A stretch of DNA of 56,794 bases from a virus: positions 1 through 56,794 of the IMG/VR virus record IMGVR_UViG_3300032308_002493; one strand, written 5' to 3'. The translations under genes and the position numbers were made by a program. The notes under the pieces were generated by a model. It saw only the letters and a program-made list of their open reading frames with translations, did not search any database and had not been told where the DNA came from. Shown one piece after another: positions 43,220 through 50,838 of this stretch (its first letter is position 1; every line of letters begins with the position of its first letter).

Positions 43220-44738
43220 TCGCCGCGAACAGCTGGCCGAACAGCTCAGCGAGGCTTTGCGGGGCCTGGAAGACCCAGCAATCCAGCGCATCGGCCGCAT
43301 TTTTGAAGCAGCGCTGAGGGATACCGTGGCGCGGGTGTTTGAGCTGCTGGAGACGAATGCCGATCAGCCCGACTACAACCCCGCCAACAGCCCCGGTGCC
43401 TTTCTGGGCAGCACCCCAGATGGGCCGGTTCCCATTGAGCCGCTGCAAAAAAACCAGGCAGGGCTGCTGCTGCAGGCCCAGCTGATTCAAGATTTGCGGG
43501 TGGTGCTCAATGCGGTGCCGCTTAGCCCCGAGCGGCTGGAGCGATTGAACGGGGAGCTGCGCCAGCTGTTCGATCGGGCCCAGGACCTGGGCACCAATTA
43601 CGGACTGCAGCTGATTCAGGCAGATCTGGCCCCGGCCATGGTCCAGCTCGATCCCGATGGCACCATTCGCCAACTGCCAGGCCAGGAGGCAGCGCCGGCG
43701 GCGCCAGCATCGCCAGCGCTGCCCGGCACTGCCCCCCAGTCTCCAGCGGGGCCTCTGATTGGTGGTGGCCCCAGCCCCACCGGCGGACGGCCCACCGCCT
43801 CAGCCCCGGCCACCGGACCCGCCGGCCCCTTGGCAAGCGGCGGCCCTGGCCTCGGCCCCGATCGGCAGTATCAGGGCGGCCAGCGGCTGACGCGCTTGTT
43901 TGATCTTTCCGGGGCGGTGGTGGCCGCCGAGCGGGATTTCAAGGGCCTATCGGAAAACTACCGCCGCGAACGGGATTTAGCGACCGATCAACACGTGGCC
44001 GCGGCGAAGCACTATTACTCCAAATGGTGGGGCGAGTGGGGGGAAAGCGTGTCGTTTGAGACCTCGCGCCAGATGGCCCAGGGGCCGGACCCCAAAACCC
44101 TGGCGCGGAATTTGCGGGAGCGGATTCCCACGATCAACGAGGCGTTTCAAAATCGGGCGGAAACCATCGCCCGCACCGAAACCCTGATGGCCTCCGGCGA
44201 AGCCCAGGAGCGCTGCTGGCGCAAATTGCGCGTGGGTTTTGTGCAATACATGGCCACGCTGGACGAACGCACCTGTGAGTTCTGCGCCCCCCGCTCTGGC
44301 TGCATTTACTACATCGGCTCAGTAAAGAGCCCGATTCACCCCAACTGCCGCTGCCAGGAAACACCGGTGAGCCTGGAATCGCTGGCGATTGAAAACGACC
44401 TGGCGGATAAACCAGCCGAGCGGTGGGAGGCCCAGGCCAAGCGCCATCACAAAAACACCCTGGGCCATTTCTTCCGGGCCAATGGCAAGGGGGCCAAATT
44501 GCGGCCGGTGGGTGGTGCGGGTGATGAGCGCTTCACACCACGCGATTACCCGTTGATGGAGCGCAAGCAGCTGCCCCAATCCGTGCCCCGCCAGGGGCTG
44601 GGGGGGGAAGATCCGCTGAACCTGGCCGCCAGGCCCTGGCCCACAGGCGATCCGGTGTGGTGCCCCAGGCGCGGCTGGCTGGATCCAGCAGCCCAAGCCG
44701 CCTACGACGCGATCGTGCGCGAGGTGGCCGAGCTCTGA
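43209..44738 (+). CDS. MuF-like head morphogenesis protein
   Basis: A 509-residue protein. Helical N-terminal half and a Pro/Gly/Ala linker (about residues 160-215). The MuF domain follows at about 315-400: RAETIARTETLMASGEAQER, MATLDERTCEFCAPRSGC and HPNCRCQ, with the conserved cysteines and histidine. MuF proteins are minor head components, and genes directly downstream often encode proteins injected with DNA. Here the effector array begins about 5 kb downstream, after an accessory cluster. Confidence 0.8.
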   Translation: MGIDRREQLAEQLSEALRGLEDPAIQRIGRIFEAALRDTVARVFELLETNADQPDYNPANSPGAFLGSTPDGPVPIEPLQKNQAGLLLQAQLIQDLRVVLNAVPLSPERLERLNGELRQLFDRAQDLGTNYGLQLIQADLAPAMVQLDPDGTIRQLPGQEAAPAAPASPALPGTAPQSPAGPLIGGGPSPTGGRPTASAPATGPAGPLASGGPGLGPDRQYQGGQRLTRLFDLSGAVVAAERDFKGLSENYRRERDLATDQHVAAAKHYYSKWWGEWGESVSFETSRQMAQGPDPKTLARNLRERIPTINEAFQNRAETIARTETLMASGEAQERCWRKLRVGFVQYMATLDERTCEFCAPRSGCIYYIGSVKSPIHPNCRCQETPVSLESLAIENDLADKPAERWEAQAKRHHKNTLGHFFRANGKGAKLRPVGGAGDERFTPRDYPLMERKQLPQSVPRQGLGGEDPLNLAARPWPTGDPVWCPRRGWLDPAAQAAYDAIVREVAEL

Positions 44739-44858
44739 CCTGGGGGCTGAATGGCTGCGGCTGGTCAGGCGGCAAGCGCCCAGGCAGTCGCCTAAGTAAA
44801 GAGTTGGTCCCATTGCCCAGGCCTGCTAGCACCATGCTAAATCCTGAATGGATCTGCT

Positions 44859-44882
44859 GAGTGTCCCGCACTTGGGACACTC
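44859..44882. promoter_or_regulatory. Conserved dyad motif, copy 2
   Basis: GAGTGTCCC (44859-44867), loop GCACTT, GGGACACTC (44874-44882): a perfect 9-bp inverted repeat at the end of the minus gene 44881-45117. Shares 18 bases with the motif at 24914-24933. Confidence 0.5.
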
Positions 44883-45117
44883 AAGGGGTTGACTGTTCTG
44901 TTCCCTGGTTTGGTGATGGCTCTTGCATGCCCTGCAGCGTTGCCAGGCGCATCTCCGAGGCTTGCATGCTCTGCAGCGCTGCCAAGCGCCTGTTTAGCCG
45001 CTGCTGCCGGCTGCGATCCTCCATGCAGCGCCAATCACATTCCCCGCCCCACCAGCAGGGTGGCGGGGGGCTGGCGCCGCCCGCTTTGTCGGCGATGGCC
45101 CTGATCTGTTCTTCCAT
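44881..45117 (-). CDS. Small Cys/Gln-rich helical protein, unknown
   Basis: A 78-residue protein. It has a Pro/Cys segment (PPPPCWWGGECDWRCMED), perhaps metal binding, followed by a basic helix with repeats (RLAALQSMQASEMRLATLQ). Ends at the dyad motif. No family recognised. Confidence 0.4.
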   Translation of the reverse strand: MEEQIRAIADKAGGASPPPPCWWGGECDWRCMEDRSRQQRLNRRLAALQSMQASEMRLATLQGMQEPSPNQGTEQSTP

Positions 45118-45189
45118 GCCGCCTTCAAGCTGCGCCAGTCTGGCTAGGGCCGATCAGCCGGTTTAGCCTGGCGCAGCCGATCGCAGCGC

Positions 45190-45525
45190 ATGCGGGCCCA
45201 GATCGTCGAGACGGAGCTGGTCACAAGGCGCAGCTGGCATGGCAGCATCCGCGCAGCCTGGGGCGGGCAATGCGCCTACTGCGGCGCCACCGCTCAATCA
45301 CTCGATCACGTGATCCCCCGCAGCCGGGGCGGCCCCACCGTTCGTGAAAACTGCGTACCGGCCTGCCTGGCATGCAACGGAAGCAAGGGCAGCCGGGAGG
45401 TGCTGAGCTGGTGGCGGCTCCGGCCCGGCTGGTCGGCCCTCAGGGAGCAGCGGCTGCTGGAGTGGCTGGCGGGCAATAACAATGGCGGCAATGAGAAAGG
45501 GGCCCCGAAAGGCCCCTTTCCATAA
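45190..45525 (+). CDS. HNH endonuclease
   Basis: A 111-residue protein with an HNH domain: [16 protein letters not shown] (the metal-bound His), then [13 protein letters not shown] with the second CxxC. Small HNH proteins near portal and terminase help DNA packaging or act as homing nucleases. Here it lies 450 bases after MuF, facing a minus-strand cluster. Hairpin at its 3' end. Confidence 0.75.
   Translation: MRAQIVETELVTRRSWHGSIRAAWGGQCAYCGATAQSLDHVIPRSRGGPTVRENCVPACLACNGSKGSREVLSWWRLRPGWSALREQRLLEWLAGNNNGGNEKGAPKGPFP
45496..45519. terminator. Hairpin at the end of the HNH gene
   Basis: AAAGGGGCC (45496-45504), loop CCGAAA, GGCCCCTTT (45511-45519). The symmetric A/T flanks allow termination in either direction between convergent genes. 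Confidence 0.5.
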
Positions 45526-45611
45526 AGGGACAACTGGGGCCAACCTCGGAGGATTGGCGCCGACCAGCCGTGGGCCATCGCACTGGACTAAACGTAGCAG
45601 ATGAGCGGCGG

Positions 45612-46091
45612 TCATGGCTGCACCTCTTCATCCAAACTTTTTAAATATTGGTAGGCCTGCATTGCGGGCGTCGCGCCAAGGAGCGGATAGGGCATCCGAC
45701 GGTTAAGAGCATCAAATAATGCCTGGGCAACAGCCTTCCACTCGGCTGCTTTCTTCTCAGCCTTCACCCGCAGCGCGTGCGGCCTCTCGCCGTGGAGCCG
45801 CTGGACATGCACCAGGATCCGCCCCTGGCGCCGGGTGTGAAACTCCAGCTCCAGGTAGTTGGGAGCGGCGGCCCCATCCTTTTCCAGCAGGCCCTCAAAC
45901 ATGCCCGCCAGGAGCTCTGGGCCGCTCCCTCGGCAGCCCACTTCGATGCCTGTATCTCGGCCTATCTGCAGCCCGGCCAGATAGGGGTTAGCGATGATCC
46001 CCTCCAGCCGTTTTACTTCGCGCTCCAGCTGGCGAATGGTGCGCCACGGGGTCAAGAGGCGGGCGATGGCCTGCGTGATGCGGCTAATCAT
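45612..46091 (-). CDS. Unknown protein with N-terminal coiled coil
   Basis: A 159-residue protein from ATG 46091: a helical N-terminus (TPWRTIRQLEREVKRLEGII) likely a short coiled coil, then a basic helical stretch (RVKAEKKAAEWKAVAQALFD). Overlaps the upstream gene by four bases. No family recognised. Confidence 0.5.
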   Translation of the reverse strand: MISRITQAIARLLTPWRTIRQLEREVKRLEGIIANPYLAGLQIGRDTGIEVGCRGSGPELLAGMFEGLLEKDGAAAPNYLELEFHTRRQGRILVHVQRLHGERPHALRVKAEKKAAEWKAVAQALFDALNRRMPYPLLGATPAMQAYQYLKSLDEEVQP

Positions 46092-46582
46092 GGCTGCACC
46101 TCTGCAGGGATAGTGGGATCGGCGGGGCACACCAACGGCGTCCAGTGGGTGTAGTACCCGTCCCAGTCAGTATCGAGCGGGCACCCTGTATACGGAGGCT
46201 CTTCAATCGGGAACCGCCAACACATAACAGGCCCATCGTCTTCGTGCCATTCCTCAAAAGGCCTGGCGACGGGCGCCGGTGCCAGGTTGTTGGCGGCGGT
46301 GGCGGTGGCGGCGGTGGCGGCCCAGGCGGTGGCGGCGGCGGTGGCGGCGGCGGCGGCCTCAGACAGCTGAGCTGTCACGTCGTCCCCCGCAAGGCGCCGC
46401 TCCAGCAGCCCGCACATGATGGCCGGATGGGGGCTGCTAGTTTTCGCCTCCAGCCGCCGCAGCAGGGGCACCAGAAACCGATCGTGGCACCGATCCCAGT
46501 CAATTACCGCGCTATCGGGCACCATCACAGGGGTGCTCAGGTAGCGTTGTAGAAATAAAAACCAGTCTGGCTGTTCAGTCAT
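46088..46582 (-). CDS. Unknown protein with Ala/Thr repeat
   Basis: A 164-residue protein. The middle (about residues 74-101) is a low-complexity Ala/Thr run encoded by GCC/GCG-type triplets, probably prone to length change. N- and C-terminal parts are Trp/Pro-rich (FEEWHEDDGPVMCWRFPIEE, DTDWDGYYTHWTPLV). No function assigned. Confidence 0.5.
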   Translation of the reverse strand: MTEQPDWFLFLQRYLSTPVMVPDSAVIDWDRCHDRFLVPLLRRLEAKTSSPHPAIMCGLLERRLAGDDVTAQLSEAAAAATAAATAWAATAATATAANNLAPAPVARPFEEWHEDDGPVMCWRFPIEEPPYTGCPLDTDWDGYYTHWTPLVCPADPTIPAEVQP

Positions 46583-46617
46583 TGCAAAGCAATTGAGTGG
46601 GGATTAGTGATCTGTAG

Positions 46618-47352
46618 CTAAGGCGCTAGCCGTGCCTTAGCCCAGCGGTGCTGGTGATACCAGGCGGCGATTTCAGGGGCCCAACTTTGCAGGTGGGGCC
46701 ACATCAAATCGCAGAGCTGGCGAATTTCATCCTGGGCATCGAGCTTGGCCCGCAGGTCTAGGAAGTGCAGGAAGGCCCGCAGGCTGAAGCTCACCACAAA
46801 GTGTTGGCGAACGTCGAATGGAATTAACCCCCTGGCCTGCTCAAATGGCTCGCCAAGACAAACACTGAAGCGGTAGGAAAGGGCGGCTTCGTGGCAGCGC
46901 TTAACATCAAGGGCGCGCTTTTGGGTTGTGTATTCATAAGCCTTGCCGGAGTCTGGGTCTCTGTAAGTCCCCGCCGGCCTAATGTAAAACACATCTTCAA
47001 GGTCCAGCTCGCCTGTGGCAGCATCGCAGATGCGCACCCCCGTATAGCGTAGACTCTGCACATCGAACGAAACCCCGACCCGATGTGTGCGGGCCTGCTG
47101 CATCACGGAATGGGGAAACCAGCCCACGTTGAGTACGATCTGGCCGTGCTCCAGGGGCCCGTAGTGGCCGCGGTCGCCGGCCAATAGGCGCTTGACGCAG
47201 ATCTCGCCAGCCTTGGTTTCGTCAGGCCAACTGGCACGGCTATCGAATACAAAACCTTCGCTGTAGTCCTGGTGCATCGCCGCGTAGACGCACTGCTGGG
47301 GGTGGGGGGTGGCGGCGATCAGGTCAACTCTGAAGCGGGAATCCATGGTCAT
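46618..47352 (-). CDS. thyX: Flavin-dependent thymidylate synthase
   Basis: A 244-residue ThyX-like protein that makes dTMP from dUMP using FAD and methylene-tetrahydrofolate. The signature region (residues ~85-100) reads RTHRVGVSFDVQSLRYTG, a degenerate RHRx7S motif of the type seen in picocyanobacteria and their phages. GLIPFDVRQHFVVSFSLRAF and FLDLRAKLDAQDEIRQL match the conserved C-terminal region (RxxLPxxxxx and LxLR). It supports phage DNA synthesis. Overlaps the next minus gene by four bases. Confidence 0.85.
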   Translation of the reverse strand: MTMDSRFRVDLIAATPHPQQCVYAAMHQDYSEGFVFDSRASWPDETKAGEICVKRLLAGDRGHYGPLEHGQIVLNVGWFPHSVMQQARTHRVGVSFDVQSLRYTGVRICDAATGELDLEDVFYIRPAGTYRDPDSGKAYEYTTQKRALDVKRCHEAALSYRFSVCLGEPFEQARGLIPFDVRQHFVVSFSLRAFLHFLDLRAKLDAQDEIRQLCDLMWPHLQSWAPEIAAWYHQHRWAKARLAP

Positions 47353-47525
47353 TGTGCCACCTCCGAGCGATTACTAATGGCCTGAATACTGGGCGCAATC
47401 ACCACCGAAGCAAAGCCATATACGACCCAAACAAAAATTGACGCAAGAAGAAAAAGCTTAACAAGATGCCAAAGAATAGAGGAGAGCATTTGCCTAATCC
47501 ATGTGGGTGAGGTGGAATGCGCCAT
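47349..47525 (-). CDS. Small single-pass membrane protein
   Basis: About 58 residues from ATG 47525; an internal ATG at 47489, just after the upstream stop (47494), would give 46. One hydrophobic segment (LFLLASIFVWVVYGFASVVI) and a polar end. Stop overlaps the thyX ATG. Function unknown. Confidence 0.5.
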   Translation of the reverse strand: MAHSTSPTWIRQMLSSILWHLVKLFLLASIFVWVVYGFASVVIAPSIQAISNRSEVAQ

Positions 47526-48213
47526 GGGCAAGAAGGAGGCTGCTGCTGCGGCCTGATTGCAGCCAGTCGAGATAGCTTTGCGCCGGTGGCGTGAGCCGCA
47601 GCGATCGGCGGGCGTTGGGTTGCCAGTTCACCAAGCCGTTGTTGCGCAGCAATACCAGATCGCGGCAAGGGCACGAGTGGTTGCGATAGCCCAGAGCGTT
47701 GCTGAGATCATGCAGCGACGGAGCTTGTCCGATTTCGGCAAACCAAGCGAGCGTTTGCAGCAATCGGACTTGGCGCCTGTTGATTGGCGGTATGTAAGCC
47801 TGATTTGCATCAACTGGTGGCATGGGGGCCACCGTTCTGCCGTCGCCGTTAGGGTCTAAGCGGGCTTGCCTTAGGCGTTTTTGCAGAACATTGTCTGCTG
47901 TTTTTTGCCGCTCCTGGGGGTTGTAGGCGGTGGCCCCTTGCAAGGCAAACCAGTCGCGGCACTGAGGGGTAAGGCGCAGGGATCGCGGCAAGTGCGATTT
48001 CCATTCAATCCAGCCTTTGCTACGCAAGGCTTTCAGTTCGCGATTGGGGGCGGCTGTGGTGCGATAACCCAGCTGCAATGCCAGCTCCGCTCTGGTGGGC
48101 GGTTGGCCAGGGGCCAGCTGTTCATGCGCCCGTAGTGCCGCAAGCACTTGCTGCTCTGCCTTGGTAAGCGGCTGCAACGCCGTAGCGGACGTTGCGATCA
48201 GGGCAGTGCTCAC
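47494..48213 (-). CDS. DNA-binding protein with two winged-helix domains
   Basis: A 239-residue protein from GTG 48213, which overlaps the upstream stop (GTGA). Two LexA-N-terminal-like winged helices: first TRAELALQLGYRTTAAPNRE with LKALRSKGWIEWKSHLPRSL, second SLHDLSNALGYRNHSCPCRD with LVLLRNNGLVNWQPNARRSL; both end RSLRLTP. They are clear tandem paralogues, joined by a basic linker (QKRLRQARLDPNGDGR). It is likely a transcription regulator that could bind one dyad as a monomer; its target is unknown. Confidence 0.6.
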   Translation of the reverse strand: MSTALIATSATALQPLTKAEQQVLAALRAHEQLAPGQPPTRAELALQLGYRTTAAPNRELKALRSKGWIEWKSHLPRSLRLTPQCRDWFALQGATAYNPQERQKTADNVLQKRLRQARLDPNGDGRTVAPMPPVDANQAYIPPINRRQVRLLQTLAWFAEIGQAPSLHDLSNALGYRNHSCPCRDLVLLRNNGLVNWQPNARRSLRLTPPAQSYLDWLQSGRSSSLLLAHGAFHLTHMD

Positions 48214-48797
48214 CGCTTGAGCGCCTCCATCAACAGCTGGGCCTGCGATTGAAGCCAACGGGCCTCATCGCGCAATGCCTCTTCCTCTTTGGGGAACTTC
48301 ATGGCCATGGCGCCTCGGCCTTGGCCTGATGCCCGTTGCATCAGGCTTGCGCTTAACTCAAACCCTCCTTGGCTATTGATGCGGCCCACAAACTCCCATG
48401 GATGCTGGGCGGTATTGAGGGGCATGAACCTGGTATCGCGGCGCAACTCCACCACGGCACCGGCCAGAAAAGTGCTAGTTCCATCGCAGCGCTCGGCAAT
48501 GGGCGGCCTCTGAATGCGGATCTGCTCATTGCTAAAAGGGCGATCCAGCAGCCAGGCCCAGGGGCCAGACGTGGTGGTGCGCAACTGGCCGCTGATTTCG
48601 AGCGCCAGATATTTCAGCCAGCCGGATTGAGCCGGTGAAAGGCCGGCACGCTGGGTAGCCAGCTTGATTGCAAAATCTCCCACCTGCTGATGGGCGGCAT
48701 GGGCCTGAAGCACGATTCGCCGGGCGTCTGCATCGGTGAGATCGCAGTTGAATCTCACCGTTACGCCGGAGCGTCTTTCCAATTCAATGATGGGCAT
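48210..48797 (-). CDS. Unknown protein
   Basis: A 195-residue protein with helical N-terminus (LTDADARRIVLQAHAAHQQV), a beta-rich centre and a charged helical C-terminus (EEEALRDEARWLQSQAQLLM). Coupled to the winged-helix regulator by an overlapping GTGA. No family recognised. Confidence 0.5.
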   Translation of the reverse strand: MPIIELERRSGVTVRFNCDLTDADARRIVLQAHAAHQQVGDFAIKLATQRAGLSPAQSGWLKYLALEISGQLRTTTSGPWAWLLDRPFSNEQIRIQRPPIAERCDGTSTFLAGAVVELRRDTRFMPLNTAQHPWEFVGRINSQGGFELSASLMQRASGQGRGAMAMKFPKEEEALRDEARWLQSQAQLLMEALKR

Positions 48798-48886
48798 GGT
48801 GGGTGTTGGGGGGTAGGCGACAGCCGGACCTCTCCAGCTGCCGCCCGGGCAGGCCAGCGCACTGGCACTTATGCAGTGTACTGGAT

Positions 48887-49111
48887 TTAGGATGCTGCGA
48901 CCAGCACCGGAGCTGGAGCAATATGGCGGCGCACCAGCGACTGAACTTCAATCGCTTCTCGTCGCGACACGGGTTCTGGACGCACATCCGTCAATAACCA
49001 CATGGCGGGATTGTTCCGATCGCGGATGAAATACCAGCGGTCATCAGGTGCGGGCCATTGCACCCAGAACAGAGCCTGTGTCGGAGTGGTGGCCAGATTG
49101 GCTGCGCTCAT
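48887..49111 (-). CDS. Small protein, unknown
   Basis: A 74-residue protein from ATG 49111 (ATGA overlap with the upstream gene). Contains WVQWPAPDDRWYFIRDRNNP and a valine-rich C-terminus. No family recognised. Confidence 0.45.
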   Translation of the reverse strand: MSAANLATTPTQALFWVQWPAPDDRWYFIRDRNNPAMWLLTDVRPEPVSRREAIEVQSLVRRHIAPAPVLVAAS

Positions 49112-49299
49112 TTGCGGGCCTCCAGCGGCTGCGGAGACCTGGCACCAAGGCCAGGGCGAATGATGTAGTGCATATCGCGGTGGATCGACCAACCCACCAG
49201 GGCCAGCACCAACGCCAACACCGGGAGAGTTATCAGCCAAACCTCCTGCCACGACCCCACTGGCGGCGTTCCGGTGGAGGGCGGAGAAGCATGCGCCAT
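49108..49299 (-). CDS. Small membrane protein, unknown
   Basis: A 63-residue protein with a membrane helix (VWLITLPVLALVLALVGW) preceded by a Pro/Ser/Thr-rich N-terminus and followed by a basic tail. Coupled to the next minus gene. First gene of the leftward cluster; its promoter must lie in 49300-49405. Confidence 0.45.
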   Translation of the reverse strand: MAHASPPSTGTPPVGSWQEVWLITLPVLALVLALVGWSIHRDMHYIIRPGLGARSPQPLEARK

Positions 49300-49405
49300 A
49301 ACAATTCAGAAACGAACCGCCGCACTATACAGCATTCAGGATGCAAATGAAGCGCGTTTTGCATCCTGGCCAGTCCTAACCTGGCGCAACCGCTCCGCAC
49401 CGCCC

Positions 49406-49744
49406 ATGGCCGATCAGCTCCCCGACAGCCTTAGCCCTGATCTGGCCTATGCACTTCGGCGGCTGGCCGCTGACTGGCTTCCCTCCCATGGCCTGGTGGA
49501 GGTGCGTCACGCCCTGGCCCTGGCTGCCCAACTGGCGCCTGCCTCGAAAAGCTCTCAGGATCTGACCGATCAATTGTTGGCCATCGCCAGCGGCAAAAGA
49601 TCGCTCGCCCCCGAGCCCAGCCCTGAACCCGAGGCCGGAGCCAGCAGCGAGCCAGCCCCAGATTCACCCCCTGGGCCCACCACGGCCCCGGCGCCAAAGA
49701 CCCAGGACCAGCCCCCAAGCCGCGCAAAATCTGCAGCGGCCTAA
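49406..49744 (+). CDS. Small protein with disordered Pro/Ala tail
   Basis: A 112-residue protein from ATG 49406. A helical N-terminal half (LSPDLAYALRRLAADWLPSH, EVRHALALAAQLAPASKS), then a Pro/Glu/Ser/Ala-rich tail (about residues 66-112). First gene of the rightward effector region, so may be a small partner or adaptor. No family recognised. Confidence 0.45.
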   Translation: MADQLPDSLSPDLAYALRRLAADWLPSHGLVEVRHALALAAQLAPASKSSQDLTDQLLAIASGKRSLAPEPSPEPEAGASSEPAPDSPPGPTTAPAPKTQDQPPSRAKSAAA

Positions 49745-49779
49745 CCAGACAGAATGGTGCAGTTGCGGCGGCTCAGCCC

Positions 49780-49977
49780 ATGGATGCCAAGCAAGAAATG
49801 GCGTCAATCGTTAAAGATCTCATTGAAGAGCTGCTAAGTGCGCCCATCACGATCACAACTCTCAATAGCAATCGAGCGACAGGCGTCGTAGATGGCCGGT
49901 TCCGCTCAGGCGCACTAGTCTACGACTACAGGATCAAGGGCGACGACGTGAGCTACAAGCCAATCACTAATCGCTAG
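49780..49977 (+). CDS. Standalone copy of the effector N-terminal module
   Basis: A 65-residue protein. Its second half (ATGVVDGRFRSGALVYDYRI, then GDDVSYKPI) resembles the N-terminal part of the giant protein downstream (GLVAGQMAADGLVFQFRCDA, NQISYRPA). The shared pattern is G-x-V-x-G-x(8-9)-V-(Y/F)-x-(Y/F)-R with SY(K/R)P, so this looks like a shared beta module split off as its own gene. Its stop is three bases before the J-domain gene. Confidence 0.5.
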   Translation: MDAKQEMASIVKDLIEELLSAPITITTLNSNRATGVVDGRFRSGALVYDYRIKGDDVSYKPITNR

Positions 49978-49979
49978 CC

Positions 49980-50759
49980 GTGCCATCCGCCACTGAATTT
50001 GACCGTCAACACCTGGCGGCATCACGCAGCTACCTGAAGGCCTTCTACGGCTGGAGCGGTGCCCGGCTGGATGGGTTTCTGGCTGTGGAGCAAGGCCTGG
50101 TGCGCTTTGATGCACCCAAAAGATGCACCAAGGGACTCGCCTGCGGCAACACTTGCATCGCGCAGGGCCGCACCTGCAGGGCCAAGGGCAACCCGCAGAA
50201 AACCGCCCGGCTCAAGCAACTGCTGGCCTTGCCTGCTGCTGGCCAGAGCAGTGCGGGAGCCATGGCCAAGGGCAGTGGGGGCAATCAGGCAAGCACTCCG
50301 GCCAAGGCTGCAGGCAAGCCCGCCAAGCGCGAAACCATTGCTCAATTACAAAAACCCGTCCTTGATTACTTCAAGGTGAAAACCGTTCAAGAACTAAAGA
50401 CAAACAAAGATTTCCTGATGGCAATTGGAGACGCTGACTCCAGGCAGGCAACCGGCAAAGGTGTAAAGATTGACTTTAAAAAGCGAGAGACATGGGCCAA
50501 GCTGCACCGTGAATTTGCCGGGGTGCCAGCCTCTGAGCGGAACCTGAAAGATGGCGGCAGCGTAATCAGAGGCGTTGACGTAATGAAGAACTTCCGCCCC
50601 TGGCACACCTTCAACCTAGACCCTAAAAAAGCCACGCCACAAGACATCAAGCGGGCTTTTAATCAGCTGGCCAAGACCTACCACCCAGACCAGGGCGGTG
50701 ACCGCAAAGTGTTTGAGCGGCTGATAAAAATGCGCGATTCGTTGTTGGCGCTTCGCTGA
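49980..50759 (+). CDS. Cys-module protein with a C-terminal J-domain
   Basis: A 259-residue protein starting with GTG 49980. Residues ~1-45: helical lead with YLKAFYGWSGARLDGFLA. Cys module at ~47-70 (KRCTKGLACGNTCIAQGRTC). Lys/Ala-rich linker (about 75-115), an unknown helical middle domain (KTVQELKTNKDFLMAIGDAD), and a C-terminal DnaJ-like J-domain at ~210-259: FNQLAKTYHPDQGGD with the HPD motif at 235-237. J-domains recruit and stimulate Hsp70, so an injected protein could commandeer host DnaK. No zinc-finger or substrate-binding domain of DnaJ is present. Confidence 0.65.
   Translation: MPSATEFDRQHLAASRSYLKAFYGWSGARLDGFLAVEQGLVRFDAPKRCTKGLACGNTCIAQGRTCRAKGNPQKTARLKQLLALPAAGQSSAGAMAKGSGGNQASTPAKAAGKPAKRETIAQLQKPVLDYFKVKTVQELKTNKDFLMAIGDADSRQATGKGVKIDFKKRETWAKLHREFAGVPASERNLKDGGSVIRGVDVMKNFRPWHTFNLDPKKATPQDIKRAFNQLAKTYHPDQGGDRKVFERLIKMRDSLLALR
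50118..50190 (+). repeat. Cys module, copy in the J-domain gene
   Basis: Encodes C-x5-C-G-x2-C-I-x5-C-R with residues TKGLA, NT and AQGRT in the gaps. The spacing is identical to all other copies but the sequence is the most divergent. Confidence 0.75.
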
Positions 50760-50838
50760 GCCCGCTCTTGTCCCCCCTTCTGATCGATGGCCACCACCTA
50801 CCGCGCAGATCGCCGCAGACTGGCGCAGCGCTAAAGCC

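Noticed and set aside
46145-46552. Gly-rich plus-strand protein opposite the Ala/Thr repeat gene
   Set aside because: Glycine run is simply the complement of the Ala/Thr triplets; no operon support.
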